Shown piece by piece: positions 35,903 through 49,039 of a stretch of DNA of 64,000 nt. Within the stretch, counting starts at the first letter, position 1. Each line of letters starts with the position of its first letter. The notes beneath the pieces are model-generated. The model saw only the letters and a list, made by a program, of their open reading frames with translations. It was not told the DNA's origin and searched no databases. Source of the DNA: Luteibacter flocculans (lineage in GTDB: Bacteria; Pseudomonadota; Gammaproteobacteria; Xanthomonadales; Rhodanobacteraceae); NCBI RefSeq assembly GCF_023612255.1, contig NZ_CP063231.1, positions 4,235,255 through 4,299,254 on the forward strand, written 5' to 3'. The position numbers and the translations under genes are program-made.

Positions 35903-37939
35903 TCAGTCATCGATCGCAGTGGTCTCGCTGACATCGTTCCGGTTGAAGTTGAACATGTCCATGAGGTTGCCGATGGCCGGCGCATTCACCGGTACGTACG
36001 GGTTCCCCCGGAACGACACGGGATTGGGCAGGTTGTCGCGACTGCGGGGTGAGATGCGGTCCTTGAGCATCCAATTGGCTTCGACGAATTTGTCGAACGA
36101 GACATGATCGTAATAGGTGTGCACGACCTTGCCGCCCGTGGAGTACTTCGACACCACCAGCATCGGGATGCGCGTGCCGTCGCCGAAGAAGTCGATCGGT
36201 TGGATGTAGCCCGAGTCGTAGTAGCCGCCACCTTCATCGAAGGTCACCATGATCACGGTGTCGTCCCATACCTTCGGGTTGGCCTTTGCCATTTCGACAA
36301 TCTTGCGCACATAGCCTTCGAACAGATCCAGCTTCGAGGAGGCCGGGTGGCCGTCGAGAATGCCGTCCGGCTTGGCGATGGAAACGGCCGGCAGTGTGTC
36401 GTTCTGGATGTCGTTGTACAGGTCGTTGAGATCCTGGTTCTTCGCGCGCAGTTCCGGGTTGGTCATGATCTGCGTGGAGTACAGGAACGGGTTGCAGATG
36501 TTGCAGAACGTACCGCCCTCGCCGTCTTCCTTGCCGCCTGCGTAACCTTCACCGTAGTACTTCCACGACACATGGTGCTTCTCCAGCAGCAGTGCCAGGT
36601 TGTCCTGCATAGTGGGCGGGATCGTGAACTGATCGGCGCCCAACGGCGCTGGCGTGCCGTCGCCCAGATAGCCCGGGTTGTAGTTGTTCACGAGGTAGTA
36701 GGCGTGCGGTTTGCAGTCCGATCCCTTGAACGTCTCATACGGCAGAGAGTGCAGATAGTTCCTGATCTCCTTCACGCCGGGCTGGCTCTCGTCGGAGCAA
36801 TTCACGTACGAACCGCCGGAGTATCCGTCCTGCTTCCACCAGTTGTCCGTACCGAACTGCGTATCCGGATTCTCGATCTGGTTTTCTGGAGGGGTAGCCG
36901 GCTGGCCGTTGGCGTCGGCGTAGTAGATCAAGTTGCCGTAGCCCAGCATGATGTGGTTAGCACCCGTGCCGCCCATCACCGACTGGTGAAAGTTGTCGCT
37001 CAACGCATACGTCTGCGCCAGCTCCTTGAAGTAAGGCGCATCGCCCTGCGCCATGTTGAGGAACTGCATGGCGGTGGCACCTTCGCCGGTGCTCTGGTCG
37101 GTGAAGTTCGCCGGGAGCGGATCGCCGTTGGTGCCCGCGCCAATCGTGGTTTCCACCCATGGAAACAGGTCATTGCGGCAGCCGCTGGGGTTGGCCGGCG
37201 TGGCGGCTTTGGTATCGCAGTCGAGCTGCTGCCACATCTGGAAGAAGCGATGCACAGGGCTGTTGGCGTAAGCGTCGTAACTGATGGACGCGTGCATATC
37301 GACCGGCGCATTGGGCAGCTTGGCCGGGAACCGCGTATCGACCACGTGCTTGGGCAAGCCCGTGCCGCCGCTCGCGAGCATGTCGTAGGTGCCATCGGGT
37401 AATGCCGGTTCGATCGCCTGTGCCTGCGCTGCAGAAGCAAAAGGTGCTGCGGTGGGCGCACCACCGGTATTCATCTGCGGGAGCGTCTTGTACTTGCCGA
37501 CTTTTCGCGGCGACATGTCGAACGGGCCGGTGCTCGTAGCTACGTACTGCGCGGCGCGTTCCACGTTCGGACCGGGTGTGCCATCGGCATTGACGATACC
37601 CTTCGACAGCAGGTTGTCCACTGACTGTCCCTTCGGCGGCGTGTAAGTGGCATACACGTGATCGAATGTTCGGTTCTCGCCAATCAGCAGAATCACGTGC
37701 TTGATCGGGGTGACGGTGCGGTCGCTGTTGTCCTCACTGCGGGGCGGCTTGTGCAGCGTGACGACACCGCCGGGAAGACCGCCCGGGTTCTTGAACGGTG
37801 CCACGGGTACATTCTGGCGAAACGGCGCATCGTGATCGGGTGGCGTGGTGTCCTGGGCGCTGACGACGCCGGCGAGGCCGGCGGAAAGCGTGCCCATCAA
37901 CAGCGGCAGAAGCCGCGTGTGGCGCAGCCATGTAACCAT
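35903..37939 (-). CDS. Secreted phosphoesterase (AcpA / phospholipase C-like)
   Basis: 678 residues with a signal peptide (to VVSAQ). The alkaline phosphatase-superfamily phosphoesterase domain has the first metal/nucleophile block HVILLIGENRTFDHVYATY (Glu88, Asn89, nucleophile-type Thr91), DNFHQSVMGGTGANH, and the C-terminal metal block MVTFDEGGGYYD. It should cleave phosphomonoesters or phospholipids in the periplasm or outside. AGGGAGAG stands before the ATG. Phospholipase C versus acid phosphatase cannot be told from sequence. A phosphate-starvation role would be typical. Confidence 0.9.
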   Translation of the reverse strand: MVTWLRHTRLLPLLMGTLSAGLAGVVSAQDTTPPDHDAPFRQNVPVAPFKNPGGLPGGVVTLHKPPRSEDNSDRTVTPIKHVILLIGENRTFDHVYATYTPPKGQSVDNLLSKGIVNADGTPGPNVERAAQYVATSTGPFDMSPRKVGKYKTLPQMNTGGAPTAAPFASAAQAQAIEPALPDGTYDMLASGGTGLPKHVVDTRFPAKLPNAPVDMHASISYDAYANSPVHRFFQMWQQLDCDTKAATPANPSGCRNDLFPWVETTIGAGTNGDPLPANFTDQSTGEGATAMQFLNMAQGDAPYFKELAQTYALSDNFHQSVMGGTGANHIMLGYGNLIYYADANGQPATPPENQIENPDTQFGTDNWWKQDGYSGGSYVNCSDESQPGVKEIRNYLHSLPYETFKGSDCKPHAYYLVNNYNPGYLGDGTPAPLGADQFTIPPTMQDNLALLLEKHHVSWKYYGEGYAGGKEDGEGGTFCNICNPFLYSTQIMTNPELRAKNQDLNDLYNDIQNDTLPAVSIAKPDGILDGHPASSKLDLFEGYVRKIVEMAKANPKVWDDTVIMVTFDEGGGYYDSGYIQPIDFFGDGTRIPMLVVSKYSTGGKVVHTYYDHVSFDKFVEANWMLKDRISPRSRDNLPNPVSFRGNPYVPVNAPAIGNLMDMFNFNRNDVSETTAIDD

Positions 37940-38144
37940 GGTGAACTCTCCCTACGTGAAGTCTTCCCCCTGATTGGTGTCGAACGCGGTGGTGGGTGAC
38001 CTGTCGACGGCGGTGAGCATCGGCTTCGGATATGACCGATCGTTGGCATGCGCGCGACAATGAGTGAGGTCGTGATGGCAATCACGTGTCAACGCAAGAT
38101 GTTGCGAACAATCGCTGTTATTGCGGCAAGAACTTCGCAGCGCT

Positions 38145-39788
38145 TCACACCACTTCGTAAGGACGCATCATCTCGTTGTCCTCGTGCTCTAGGTAATGGC
38201 AATGCCAGACGTACTTGCCTGGTTCGCCGTCGAAGCTCGCGATGATGCGGGTGATCATGCCGGGATCGCAGCGCACCGTGTCCTTCCAGCCGGCTTCGTG
38301 GGCGGGCGGTGGTATCGCTGGCCCGGTGAATTTCAGTTCCTTGCGGGCGTTCCACGCGTAAAGGTCGAAGGGACGGCGCTCCAGTATCTGAAAGCGCACG
38401 AGATGCAGATGGATGGGATGCGCATCGCCCGTCACGTTGACGAACGTCCAGGTTTCGACCGTGCCCTTCTTGGGCTTTTCGCTGATGGGATCGCTCCACA
38501 TCTTTCCATCGAGCAGCATCGTGATCGGATTGCCGCCTGCGTCGTCCTGCTCGCCCAAGCCGAGCACACGATCCTGCACTGCCGTGGAAGGATCGATGCG
38601 CCGGACCGGCCGCAGGGTAGTTGGCACCACCGAGGTATCGCGGCGTCCCTTGCCGCGAACGCGGAACTCCACGATGCCATCGGCCTGATGGCGTAGTTGT
38701 ACCGACTGGCCCGCATACGCGCTGAAATCGACGATCACCTCGGCACGTTCGGCGGGATAGAGTGCGATCGCCTCGCGATCGACGGGCGCTGCCAGCAGAC
38801 CCTGATCACTGCCGATCTGTTGAAACGGTTTGCCATGCGACAACGAGAGATTGAAGAAGCTGGTGTTGGCGACGTTGATCAACCGGAAGCGGTAACGGCG
38901 TGGTTCCACGTCGAGATAGGGATACAGCTTGCCGTTGCATAGCAACGCATCGCCGTGGCACTCGGACACCCAGGGCGCCTCGGGGTCGTCCGACACCGGG
39001 TAGTAGAGCTCACCGCTCTTCGCGAGCAGACGATCGTAGAGCACCAGCGGTATGTCGAATTCACCCGACGGCAAACCCAGCGCTCGCTCGTCGTCGTCGT
39101 GCACAAGGAAACTGCCGAACAATCCCGCGTAGATGTTCAGTCGCGTAATGCCCATGGCGTGATCGTGGTACCACAGGGTGGTGGCATCCTGGTTCCCTGG
39201 ATAAAGAGCGGTCGACGATTTTCCCGGCACGTACCAGTCTTCGGGCCAACCATCGTTCTGTGCGGAAACGCGCGCACCGTGCACGTGAGTGACGGTGCGG
39301 ACGTCGGGTTTGGATTTCTCCGCACCGTGAATGCCGTGATCGATAGGAAGGAAGTGTCGGGTGGGAAGTTCGTTGACCCATTCCACCAGCACCGGCTCGC
39401 CTCGGCGCGTCACGATCGTGGGACCTGGCGCGGAGCCTGCATAACCCCATTGCGGCGTGGGAGGCAGATCCCGATGCACCTTTGCACGGAACGCCCGCAT
39501 CGGCATGCGATAGAGCGGCAGCTGCTGGCCCCCGTACGCGGGATGTGTGCGCTTTCCGATCGGTGAGGCAATCGGCGGCACCGGCAGTGCATCGACGAAT
39601 CTTGCCAGGGTCAACGGATTCACCAATGGAACATTCGGCGCGGCCAGCCCCGGCATGGCCATGCGCTGCGTCATCGGCATGGTCATTGATGAGTCCATCG
39701 CCTGCGCCACGCGCCATGCATCGATGAACGCTAACGCGCCGACCAAGCCACCAGCGACGCTCAGGAAATGACGTCGGGAAGTATCCAT
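38145..39788 (-). CDS. Multicopper oxidase (CotA/bilirubin-oxidase-like), Tat-exported
   Basis: 547 residues with a Tat signal (TSRRHFLSVAGG, hydrophobic run to AQA). Three cupredoxin domains supply the copper ligands in four motifs: THVHGARV, WYHDHAMG, HPIHLHLV and HCHYLEHED. A Met-rich stretch after the signal (DSSMTMPMTQRMAM) may help copper handling. Likely roles are laccase-like phenol oxidation or cuprous oxidation for copper tolerance. The ATG at 39788 is set by the Tat motif. The 268-bp gap to the divergent nuclease holds the promoters of both. Confidence 0.92.
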   Translation of the reverse strand: MDTSRRHFLSVAGGLVGALAFIDAWRVAQAMDSSMTMPMTQRMAMPGLAAPNVPLVNPLTLARFVDALPVPPIASPIGKRTHPAYGGQQLPLYRMPMRAFRAKVHRDLPPTPQWGYAGSAPGPTIVTRRGEPVLVEWVNELPTRHFLPIDHGIHGAEKSKPDVRTVTHVHGARVSAQNDGWPEDWYVPGKSSTALYPGNQDATTLWYHDHAMGITRLNIYAGLFGSFLVHDDDERALGLPSGEFDIPLVLYDRLLAKSGELYYPVSDDPEAPWVSECHGDALLCNGKLYPYLDVEPRRYRFRLINVANTSFFNLSLSHGKPFQQIGSDQGLLAAPVDREAIALYPAERAEVIVDFSAYAGQSVQLRHQADGIVEFRVRGKGRRDTSVVPTTLRPVRRIDPSTAVQDRVLGLGEQDDAGGNPITMLLDGKMWSDPISEKPKKGTVETWTFVNVTGDAHPIHLHLVRFQILERRPFDLYAWNARKELKFTGPAIPPPAHEAGWKDTVRCDPGMITRIIASFDGEPGKYVWHCHYLEHEDNEMMRPYEVV

Positions 39789-40056
39789 GGGAAACCATCG
39801 TCGATTGGCTGTCGAGCAAATCAACGTAGGTCGCCTGAATGACAGAGACGTTTCACGCGTATCAGTTATGCACGAAAGGCAACCGAGCACGCGCAACACA
39901 AAACATCGTTTCGCCATACCCCATTTCGGACGAAGCACGATCGACGTGCTGACGGTCACAAAACCGAGAATTTCGCAGGTTCATGCGATCGATTTGCGCA
40001 AGACAGAAACATGACGCGCCTAGACTCGCGGCACAACATCACTGGGGAAACAACAC

Positions 40057-40809
40057 ATGAATCGTCTGAGCGGTTGGCTGTTCGTCGCGTTCTTCGTCGT
40101 GTCCGGCTCGTGCTATGCGGGTACCGCGTGTCCGGATCTGTTCACCGGCGGCGTAGAGCCGGCCATCGATACGTCGTTGACCGCGCGCACCACCGAGGTG
40201 TGTCATACCGAATACGCGCTACTGGCCTCGGGCGTCACCAAGGGCCCGCTGTACTCGGCCGAACATCTCACCGCCAGCCAGATCGCCGGCTCGGAATCCA
40301 TCGGCCGTACCGGCACGTGGCACGCGGAAACCGGCATCCCGGTCGCCGATCGCTCGCAGTCGTCCGACTACACCAACAGCGGCTACGATCGCGGCCACAT
40401 GTCTCCGGCCGGCGACGCGTCAACGCTGTCGAACGAGAAGGAAACCTTCTCGATGGCCAACGTGGTACCGCAGTTCCATTCGCTCAATGCGGGCCAGTGG
40501 GAGCGCATCGAAAACTACGTGCGCTCGGTCGCGACGGACCAGGGCGAAGTCTACGTGGTGACCGGTCCGGCATTCGAACCGGGTTCGAGCACCACCATCG
40601 GTGCGGACAACGTCAAGGTGCCCGACTATACGTGGAAGGCCATCTACGAGCCGGGCGTCGGTACGGGCGCCTACCTCTGCACCAACCTCCAGCAGTACAC
40701 CTGCACGGTGGTATCGGTGAGCGATGTCACCACCATGTCGGGCGTGGATCCGTTCCCCAGCTTGTCGGCCACGATGAAGTCGCATTCGATCAGTCTGCCG
40801 CTGCCGTAA
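40057..40809 (+). CDS. Secreted DNA/RNA non-specific endonuclease (NUC family)
   Basis: 250 residues with a signal peptide (to SCYAG). The betabetaalpha-metal nuclease signature is complete: DRGHMSPAGD with catalytic His114, and NVVPQFHSLNAGQWERIE with the metal-binding Asn. It should degrade extracellular DNA and RNA for phosphate or nucleotide scavenging, in keeping with the nearby phosphoesterase. GGGGA lies 9 bp before the ATG. A REPIN-like repeat follows the stop. Confidence 0.94.
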   Translation: MNRLSGWLFVAFFVVSGSCYAGTACPDLFTGGVEPAIDTSLTARTTEVCHTEYALLASGVTKGPLYSAEHLTASQIAGSESIGRTGTWHAETGIPVADRSQSSDYTNSGYDRGHMSPAGDASTLSNEKETFSMANVVPQFHSLNAGQWERIENYVRSVATDQGEVYVVTGPAFEPGSSTTIGADNVKVPDYTWKAIYEPGVGTGAYLCTNLQQYTCTVVSVSDVTTMSGVDPFPSLSATMKSHSISLPLP

Positions 40810-40815
40810 TGGGTA

Positions 40816-40900
40816 GGTGGGAGCCAGCCTGCTGGCGATGGGAGCCAGCCTCACGGCTACACCGCTTCGTTGGCTTATCGCCAGCAGGCTGGCTCCCACC
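40816..40900. repeat. REPIN-like long inverted repeat
   Basis: Perfect 24-bp arms (40816-40839 and 40877-40900; core GGGAGCCAGCCTGCTGGCGA) flank 37 bp that contains a third partial copy GGGAGCCAGCC. Each arm is itself partly palindromic (CCAGCCTGCTGG), as in REP sequences, and two inverted REPs form a REPIN, an element moved by RAYT transposases. It lies between convergent genes and may also stop transcripts. No RAYT gene is in the window. Confidence 0.75.
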
Positions 40901-40939
40901 CGGCTTCAGCGCGATGAGGCGACGGCTGGCCGCAGGTAT

Positions 40940-42022
40940 CTAAAACAACTCGCCCTGCGGCGAATGCACCCGTGGCGGCACGAACTGCGATGTATCCAAC
41001 ACCGTATCCCAGGCACGATTCAGCCCCGCCTTCCGCGCTGCCACCTGCACCCGCTTGCGAATGATGTCCGCGAAAACACCCTGCCCGCGCATGCGTGTGG
41101 CGAAGTTGCTGTCGTAGTCCTTGCCGCCATTCATTTGCTGGATGAGGCTCATGATGTGCGCGGCGCGGTCGGGATAGTGTTGGTCCAGCCATTCACGGAA
41201 CAACTGCTTGAGTTCGTGTGGCAGGCGTATGCAGGTGTAGCCGATCGCGTTCGCACCGTTGGCGCCGGCTTGCTCGATGATGGCTTCGAGATCGCGTTCG
41301 TTGAGTGCGGGGATGATCGGTGCGACAAGCACGCCGACGGGTACGCCTGCGTCGCGCAGATTGCGCACGGCGTGCATACGACGATGCGGCGCTGACGCAC
41401 GTGGTTCGAGCTTCGCGGCGAGCTTGTTGTCCAGCGAGTTGATCGACACGAACACCTGGACCAAGTTGCGCTTTGCCATGGGCGCGAGGATATCGAGGTC
41501 GCGCTCGATCAACGCGTTCTTGGTAACGATCGTGCAAGGGTGATTGCATGCGTTGAGCAACGCCAGCGCGGCGCGGGTGAGACGCCATTCCTTCTCGATC
41601 GGTTGATACGGATCGGTGTTGCTGCCGATGTTGATCGGCTTGCACACGTAGCTACGCTTGGAGATCTCGCTGCGGAGAATTTCTTCAAGGTTGCTCTTCG
41701 CGAACAGCTTCGTCTCGAAGTCGAGACCTGGCGAAAGGTTGAGGTACGCGTGCGACGGGCGTGCGTAACAGTAGATGCAGCCGTGCTCGCATCCGCGGAA
41801 GGGGTTCAGTGCCCGGTCGAAGCCGACATCCGGTGAGTCGTTCTTGCTGATGACCGAGCGGGCGAGCTCTTCGCGGATTTCCGTGCGGGGTCGTACGACC
41901 TCGTCCTCCCGGTACCAGCCATCGTCCTCGGCCGTGGCGCGCGTGGTTTCGAAGCGCCCTTCCGGGTTGGAAAGGGCGCCGCGGCCCTTGTGCGGGCGGA
42001 TGGGGGAGATGGGATGCGACAT
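40940..42022 (-). CDS. PA0069-family radical SAM protein (SPL-like)
   Basis: 360 residues. The [4Fe-4S]-SAM cysteines are Cys78, Cys82 and Cys85 in FRGCEHGCIYCYARPS; NIGSNTDPYQPIEK and the SINSLDNKLAAKLEPRASAP region follow. The family resembles spore photoproduct lyase and has no settled function. The start is MSHPISPIRP at 42022 because the longer frame lacks family-like sequence. The start codon lies inside a 30-bp palindrome with a LexA2-like core, so DNA-damage induction is a reasonable hypothesis. Confidence 0.9.
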   Translation of the reverse strand: MSHPISPIRPHKGRGALSNPEGRFETTRATAEDDGWYREDEVVRPRTEIREELARSVISKNDSPDVGFDRALNPFRGCEHGCIYCYARPSHAYLNLSPGLDFETKLFAKSNLEEILRSEISKRSYVCKPINIGSNTDPYQPIEKEWRLTRAALALLNACNHPCTIVTKNALIERDLDILAPMAKRNLVQVFVSINSLDNKLAAKLEPRASAPHRRMHAVRNLRDAGVPVGVLVAPIIPALNERDLEAIIEQAGANGANAIGYTCIRLPHELKQLFREWLDQHYPDRAAHIMSLIQQMNGGKDYDSNFATRMRGQGVFADIIRKRVQVAARKAGLNRAWDTVLDTSQFVPPRVHSPQGELF

Positions 42023-42044
42023 CGTACAAATGTACGATGTCGCA
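42015..42044. promoter_or_regulatory. LexA2-like 30-bp palindrome over the radical SAM start codon
   Basis: TGCGACATCGTACA-AA-TGTACGATGTCGCA: perfect 14-bp arms with a 2-bp spacer. The core GTACAAATGTAC agrees with the site I recall for LexA2 of Xanthomonas (TGTACAAATGTACA). It covers the ATG of the radical SAM gene and would block transcription or initiation when bound. Confidence 0.65.
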
Positions 42045-42261
42045 GTCTCAGCCGCCGCGATCCTAGGTCGGCCCTTGTCGGACTTGTCCCACCTCGCTGA
42101 GCCAATAAGCAGCAAATGACAAGAAGCTTAGGTGATCGAGTGCTCCAATCGGAGCCACCTTGGCGACGCCCGAGGAGCGCGATGTCCCAGGGCCCCTCTG
42201 CCTCGCGCCCGACCCATTCGTTAGCCCCACTGCCCTTACCTGCCCATCGGGAGACTTGCTC

Positions 42262-43035
42262 ATGCGTCGTTCGCTACTTCGCGCCGCCCTGTTCGCCACC
42301 GCTGCACTAAGCACAGCCGCGGCCTTCGCTGCGGACAAACCCACGGTCGTTCTTGTGCATGGCGCCTTTGCGGATGCCTCCAGCTGGAATGGCGTGATCG
42401 AGCAACTGCACAAGGACGGCTTCACCGTCGTCGCCCCAGCCAATCCCTTGCGCAGCGTGAAAACCGATGCCGCCTATATCGCGGACCTCTTGGCCAGCAT
42501 CAAGGCGCCGGTCGTGCTCGTCGGTCACTCTTACGGCGGCTCGGTGATCACCGAAGCGGCCGAAGGCAGGGACAACGTGAAGGCGCTCGTCTACGTCTCT
42601 GCGCTCTCGCCGGATGTGGGTGAGACGGCAGGTCAGTTGGTAGGCAAGTTTCCCGGCAGCACGCTCGGTCCCGTGCTCGCACCGCCCGTGGCGTTGTCGA
42701 ACGGCGACAAGGATCTTTACGTGCAGCAGGACAAGTACCCCGCTCTGTTCCCTGACGTGCCGCTCAAGCGAGCCACGGTGATGGCGGCGGAGCAACGCCC
42801 GATCGCCGCCGCGGCGTTCGACGAAGCCGAAACGGCCGCGGCCTGGAAGCACATTCCTTCGTGGCACATCTACGGCACCGCCGACCAGGGCATTCCGCCT
42901 GAGTCATTGAAGTTCATGGCTGATCGCGCCAAGTCGAAGAAGACCGTCGTGATCAAGGGCGCTTCGCACCTCGTGATGATCTCGCACCCGAAGGACGTGG
43001 CGAGCCTGATCGAGGTTGCCGCGAAGGGCGACTGA
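42262..43035 (+). CDS. Secreted alpha/beta hydrolase (EstC-like esterase)
   Basis: 257 residues with a signal peptide (MRRSLLRAALFATAALSTAAAFA split after AFA). Catalytic features: oxyanion motif LVHGAFADASSW, nucleophile elbow GHSYGGS with Ser90, and the C-terminal His in KGASHLVMISHP. The group includes salicylate and pyrethroid-type esterases; substrate unknown. The ATG at 42262 starts the signal peptide. It is divergent from the radical SAM gene across 239 bp. Confidence 0.9.
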   Translation: MRRSLLRAALFATAALSTAAAFAADKPTVVLVHGAFADASSWNGVIEQLHKDGFTVVAPANPLRSVKTDAAYIADLLASIKAPVVLVGHSYGGSVITEAAEGRDNVKALVYVSALSPDVGETAGQLVGKFPGSTLGPVLAPPVALSNGDKDLYVQQDKYPALFPDVPLKRATVMAAEQRPIAAAAFDEAETAAAWKHIPSWHIYGTADQGIPPESLKFMADRAKSKKTVVIKGASHLVMISHPKDVASLIEVAAKGD

Positions 43036-43052
43036 CGTACCGTCCAGCCCGT

Positions 43053-43075
43053 CTCCCTACCCGCGCGGTAGGGAG
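43053..43075. terminator. Hairpin between convergent hydrolase and VOC genes
   Basis: CTCCCTACC and GGTAGGGAG form a 9-bp stem around CGCGC, 18 bp beyond the hydrolase stop and 10 bp before the VOC stop. No U-tract on either side. Confidence 0.5.
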
Positions 43076-43084
43076 GCGCGGCGG

Positions 43085-43459
43085 CTAACCTCTCCGCTCG
43101 ATGTTCGTACCGATGCGCCAGAGGACGCCGGTGGGATCGGTGATCACGAAATCGCGAATGGCCCAGGGACGGTCTTCCGGCGGTGACGCCTTGACGGCGT
43201 ATTTGGCAGGAAGGCCGCTCGCCTCTAGGCGACGCCACCATGCGTCGACGTCTGCCACAAGCATGTGCATCATGAAGTTTTCAGCGTGCTCCTTGACGTA
43301 GAAGCGCTGCAGCAGAAAGGCGCACTCGCCTGCCTTGAGGTACGCCAGGCTGTCGTCGGAGAATGCGACTTCGAAGCCCAGATCGACGTAGAAGGCCTTC
43401 GAAAGCTCGAAGTCCCGGGACGGAACAAACGCCTTTATTTCCACTGTTTCTAGCGTCAC
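43085..43459 (-). CDS. VOC-family (glyoxalase-like) protein
   Basis: 124 residues from a GTG at 43459 (VTLETVEIKAFVPSRDF); a GTG at 43444 is also possible and no ATG start fits the fold. Two betaalphabetabetabeta halves are visible: SKAFYVDLGFEVAFSDDSLAYL and MLVADVDAWWRRLEASG, closing with FVITDPTGVLWRIG. The family includes glyoxalases, bleomycin-resistance proteins and dioxygenases; metal ligands cannot be assigned surely, so the activity is open. Confidence 0.8.
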   Translation of the reverse strand: MTLETVEIKAFVPSRDFELSKAFYVDLGFEVAFSDDSLAYLKAGECAFLLQRFYVKEHAENFMMHMLVADVDAWWRRLEASGLPAKYAVKASPPEDRPWAIRDFVITDPTGVLWRIGTNIERRG

Positions 43460-43598
43460 GCGTGCATGCCCCCGTAAGGCGACCGTGCAGCCGCGGCGCG
43501 ACGCACTTCGCGCACGGAGCGTAGTCGCCACGCCAACGTCGTGCAAGGACGGGGAGCATGGCGCGCCTATCGCGTGATGCGCATCGACTAACAACACG

Positions 43599-43628
43599 AA
43601 AGCCGGCGCTCGCTCGAGTCGCCGGCTT
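43599..43628 (-). terminator. Terminator of the MHS transporter operon
   Basis: AAGCCGGCG and CGCCGGCTT form a 9-bp stem; on the minus strand it is followed by TTCGTG, a weak U-tract. It lies 25 bp beyond the transporter stop. Confidence 0.65.
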
Positions 43629-43652
43629 CCGAGGTTTCTATGCTCCTTCGGC

Positions 43653-45317
<1,665 letters not shown>

Positions 45318-45329
45318 GTCGGTCTCCGA

Positions 45330-46805
45330 TCAGAAACGGTAGTTGCCGTTGAGCGTGAACTCGTTGGCAGAGGTCTTCTGGCGCCCGAGCCCGTTGGTGG
45401 TGCTCGAGTCGAGATTGCTGTGGATCCATTCCACGCTGAAGTCGTAGGCACCCGCGGTGTACTGCAGGCTCAGCGCGTTCTGCCGGTTCTTCAACAGACC
45501 CGCGGTATTCGCGGCGCGCCAGCGGAGCACGTCGCGGTCATCCGGGTTGCTTGCCGCGTAGGTGCCGTACACACTCCAGTTCGGGGTGAACTTGTAGCCC
45601 ACCTGCAGGTAGCCGCCCTTGTCCTTGATGTCGCCGAACTGCGAGAGGTCGCCGAAGAGCTGCCCGATCGCCGTGCCGGTATACACGGCGCTCTTCAGGA
45701 TGAAGTTGCCGGGCGTCCACATGCCGCCCACTTCCACGGCCGTGCTCTTGATGTTGCTCTTGATCGGCGTGATCACCGTGCCGTCGACACCATGGAGGTC
45801 CATCTTGCTGTAGTGCGCGGCAGCGAAGGCCTGCCAGTTGCCGCCCTTCGCCGTCAGCCTGGCTTCCACCTGCGGCTTGAAGCCCGCATTGCCTGCGGTG
45901 AGGTAATTGGTCGTCTGACCCGGGCCGTTCCAGCTACCCTCGAATGCCGCCAGGTCGAAGCGCCACTTGGTACCTTCGGAACCGTGGTTGAGATCCTGCA
46001 TCCACATCACGCCCGGGTAGCGCCAGCCGATCACGCCGGTGCCGTAGCCCAGCGGGAACGCGATATGCGAGAGCGACTGAGGAATGTATTCGAGCGGGAA
46101 CATGAGATCCCACATCTGGCCGATGCGGAACGTGGTGCCCGTGGAAGCATTGGTGAGGTCCATATAGGCCTGACGCAGGCGCGGCGTGGGCTGCTGCTGG
46201 CTGTAAGGACCCGTGCCGTTGAAGCCGCCGAAGAAGTCCATCTCGATACGACCGCTGCCGGCCCAGCTCTCAGTGAACTTCGCGCCGGTGAAATCGAGCC
46301 AGAAACGCGTATTGCGAATGTCCACGCCGCTCAGCGAATCGTTTACCCGGCCGCCCTGGCCCGGGATCGGATATTCGGCGTTGGCGCCGTTACCGAAGGT
46401 GTAACCCTTGCTTTGCGAGAACGCGTTGGCGTTGATGAAACCGTGCAGCGCTACCGAGACGCCCGGTGCCGAGCTGAAGGTGGGCTTGGCGGGCGCGGAG
46501 GCCACGACCTTCTCCACCTTGGCGACCTTGTCATCGGTCTGCTGCGCCTGGGTCTGGGCGGCCTGCGCCGTGGCGGTCGCCTGGCTGGTCTCGGCCTTTT
46601 GCTCCTGGATCATCGCTTTCAGCTCGGCAAGCTGTTGCTCGAGCTGATTGACGCGGGACTCCAGTTCCGCCTCGCGGCTGGACGTCTTCTTCGACTTCGA
46701 CTGGGCGTGAGCCAGATCAGGCACTACGGCCATCGGCAACATCAGCGCACAGGCGACACTCAGGGCGATGGCCTTGCGGCCACCGGAACGGATCGTCTTC
46801 ATCAT
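45330..46805 (-). CDS. DcaP-like trimeric outer-membrane porin
   Basis: 491 residues with a signal peptide ending DLAHA, then a coiled-coil (about 42-90, [19 protein letters not shown]) and an Ala/Gln/Thr-rich spacer leading to a beta-barrel (from [14 protein letters not shown] to the terminal aromatic NGNYRF). That layout matches DcaP, which takes up dicarboxylates. GGGGAGA precedes the ATG at 46805. It is 12 bp from the MHS transporter, so the pair is an operon that moves one substrate through both membranes. Divergent from acs. Confidence 0.9.
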   Translation of the reverse strand: MMKTIRSGGRKAIALSVACALMLPMAVVPDLAHAQSKSKKTSSREAELESRVNQLEQQLAELKAMIQEQKAETSQATATAQAAQTQAQQTDDKVAKVEKVVASAPAKPTFSSAPGVSVALHGFINANAFSQSKGYTFGNGANAEYPIPGQGGRVNDSLSGVDIRNTRFWLDFTGAKFTESWAGSGRIEMDFFGGFNGTGPYSQQQPTPRLRQAYMDLTNASTGTTFRIGQMWDLMFPLEYIPQSLSHIAFPLGYGTGVIGWRYPGVMWMQDLNHGSEGTKWRFDLAAFEGSWNGPGQTTNYLTAGNAGFKPQVEARLTAKGGNWQAFAAAHYSKMDLHGVDGTVITPIKSNIKSTAVEVGGMWTPGNFILKSAVYTGTAIGQLFGDLSQFGDIKDKGGYLQVGYKFTPNWSVYGTYAASNPDDRDVLRWRAANTAGLLKNRQNALSLQYTAGAYDFSVEWIHSNLDSSTTNGLGRQKTSANEFTLNGNYRF

Positions 46806-46993
46806 GGTCTCCCCAACCATTGGCAGGCCGAGCATGTGACACGGCCCGTAGCCGTGCCATTCGCCAAAGGTCGAACCTCGACCAAAGTCGTAGCGAGGTC
46901 GCAGCTTTATGCTGCGCCGCAGAGATAAACTTCCTCGCAAAGCCCCACGCACTCTTTCGGCAGCGCCGAAGCCCACGTATCGCAGGAGCCAGC

Positions 46994-48933
<1,940 letters not shown>

Positions 48934-48934
<1 letters not shown>

Positions 48935-49020
48935 TGAAGAGTGAACCGTGAAGCGTGAACCGTAGGTTTCCCCAGAGTGCTCGCTACTCACGCTTCACCA
49001 TCCACTGTTCACCGTTAACA
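48934..49020. repeat. GTGAANN heptanucleotide repeats in inverted orientation
   Basis: From the acs stop codon four heptads read GTGAAGA, GTGAACC, GTGAAGC, GTGAACC (48934-48961). On the opposite strand, 48985-49020 shows a related series: GTGAACA, GTGGATG, GTGAAGC, GTGAGTA. The blocks can pair (GTGAAGCGTGA with TCACGCTTCAC), so the acs-crbR gap could form a long hairpin. Confidence 0.65.
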
Positions 49021-49039
49021 CTCTCTCTCGGTCTACCCC

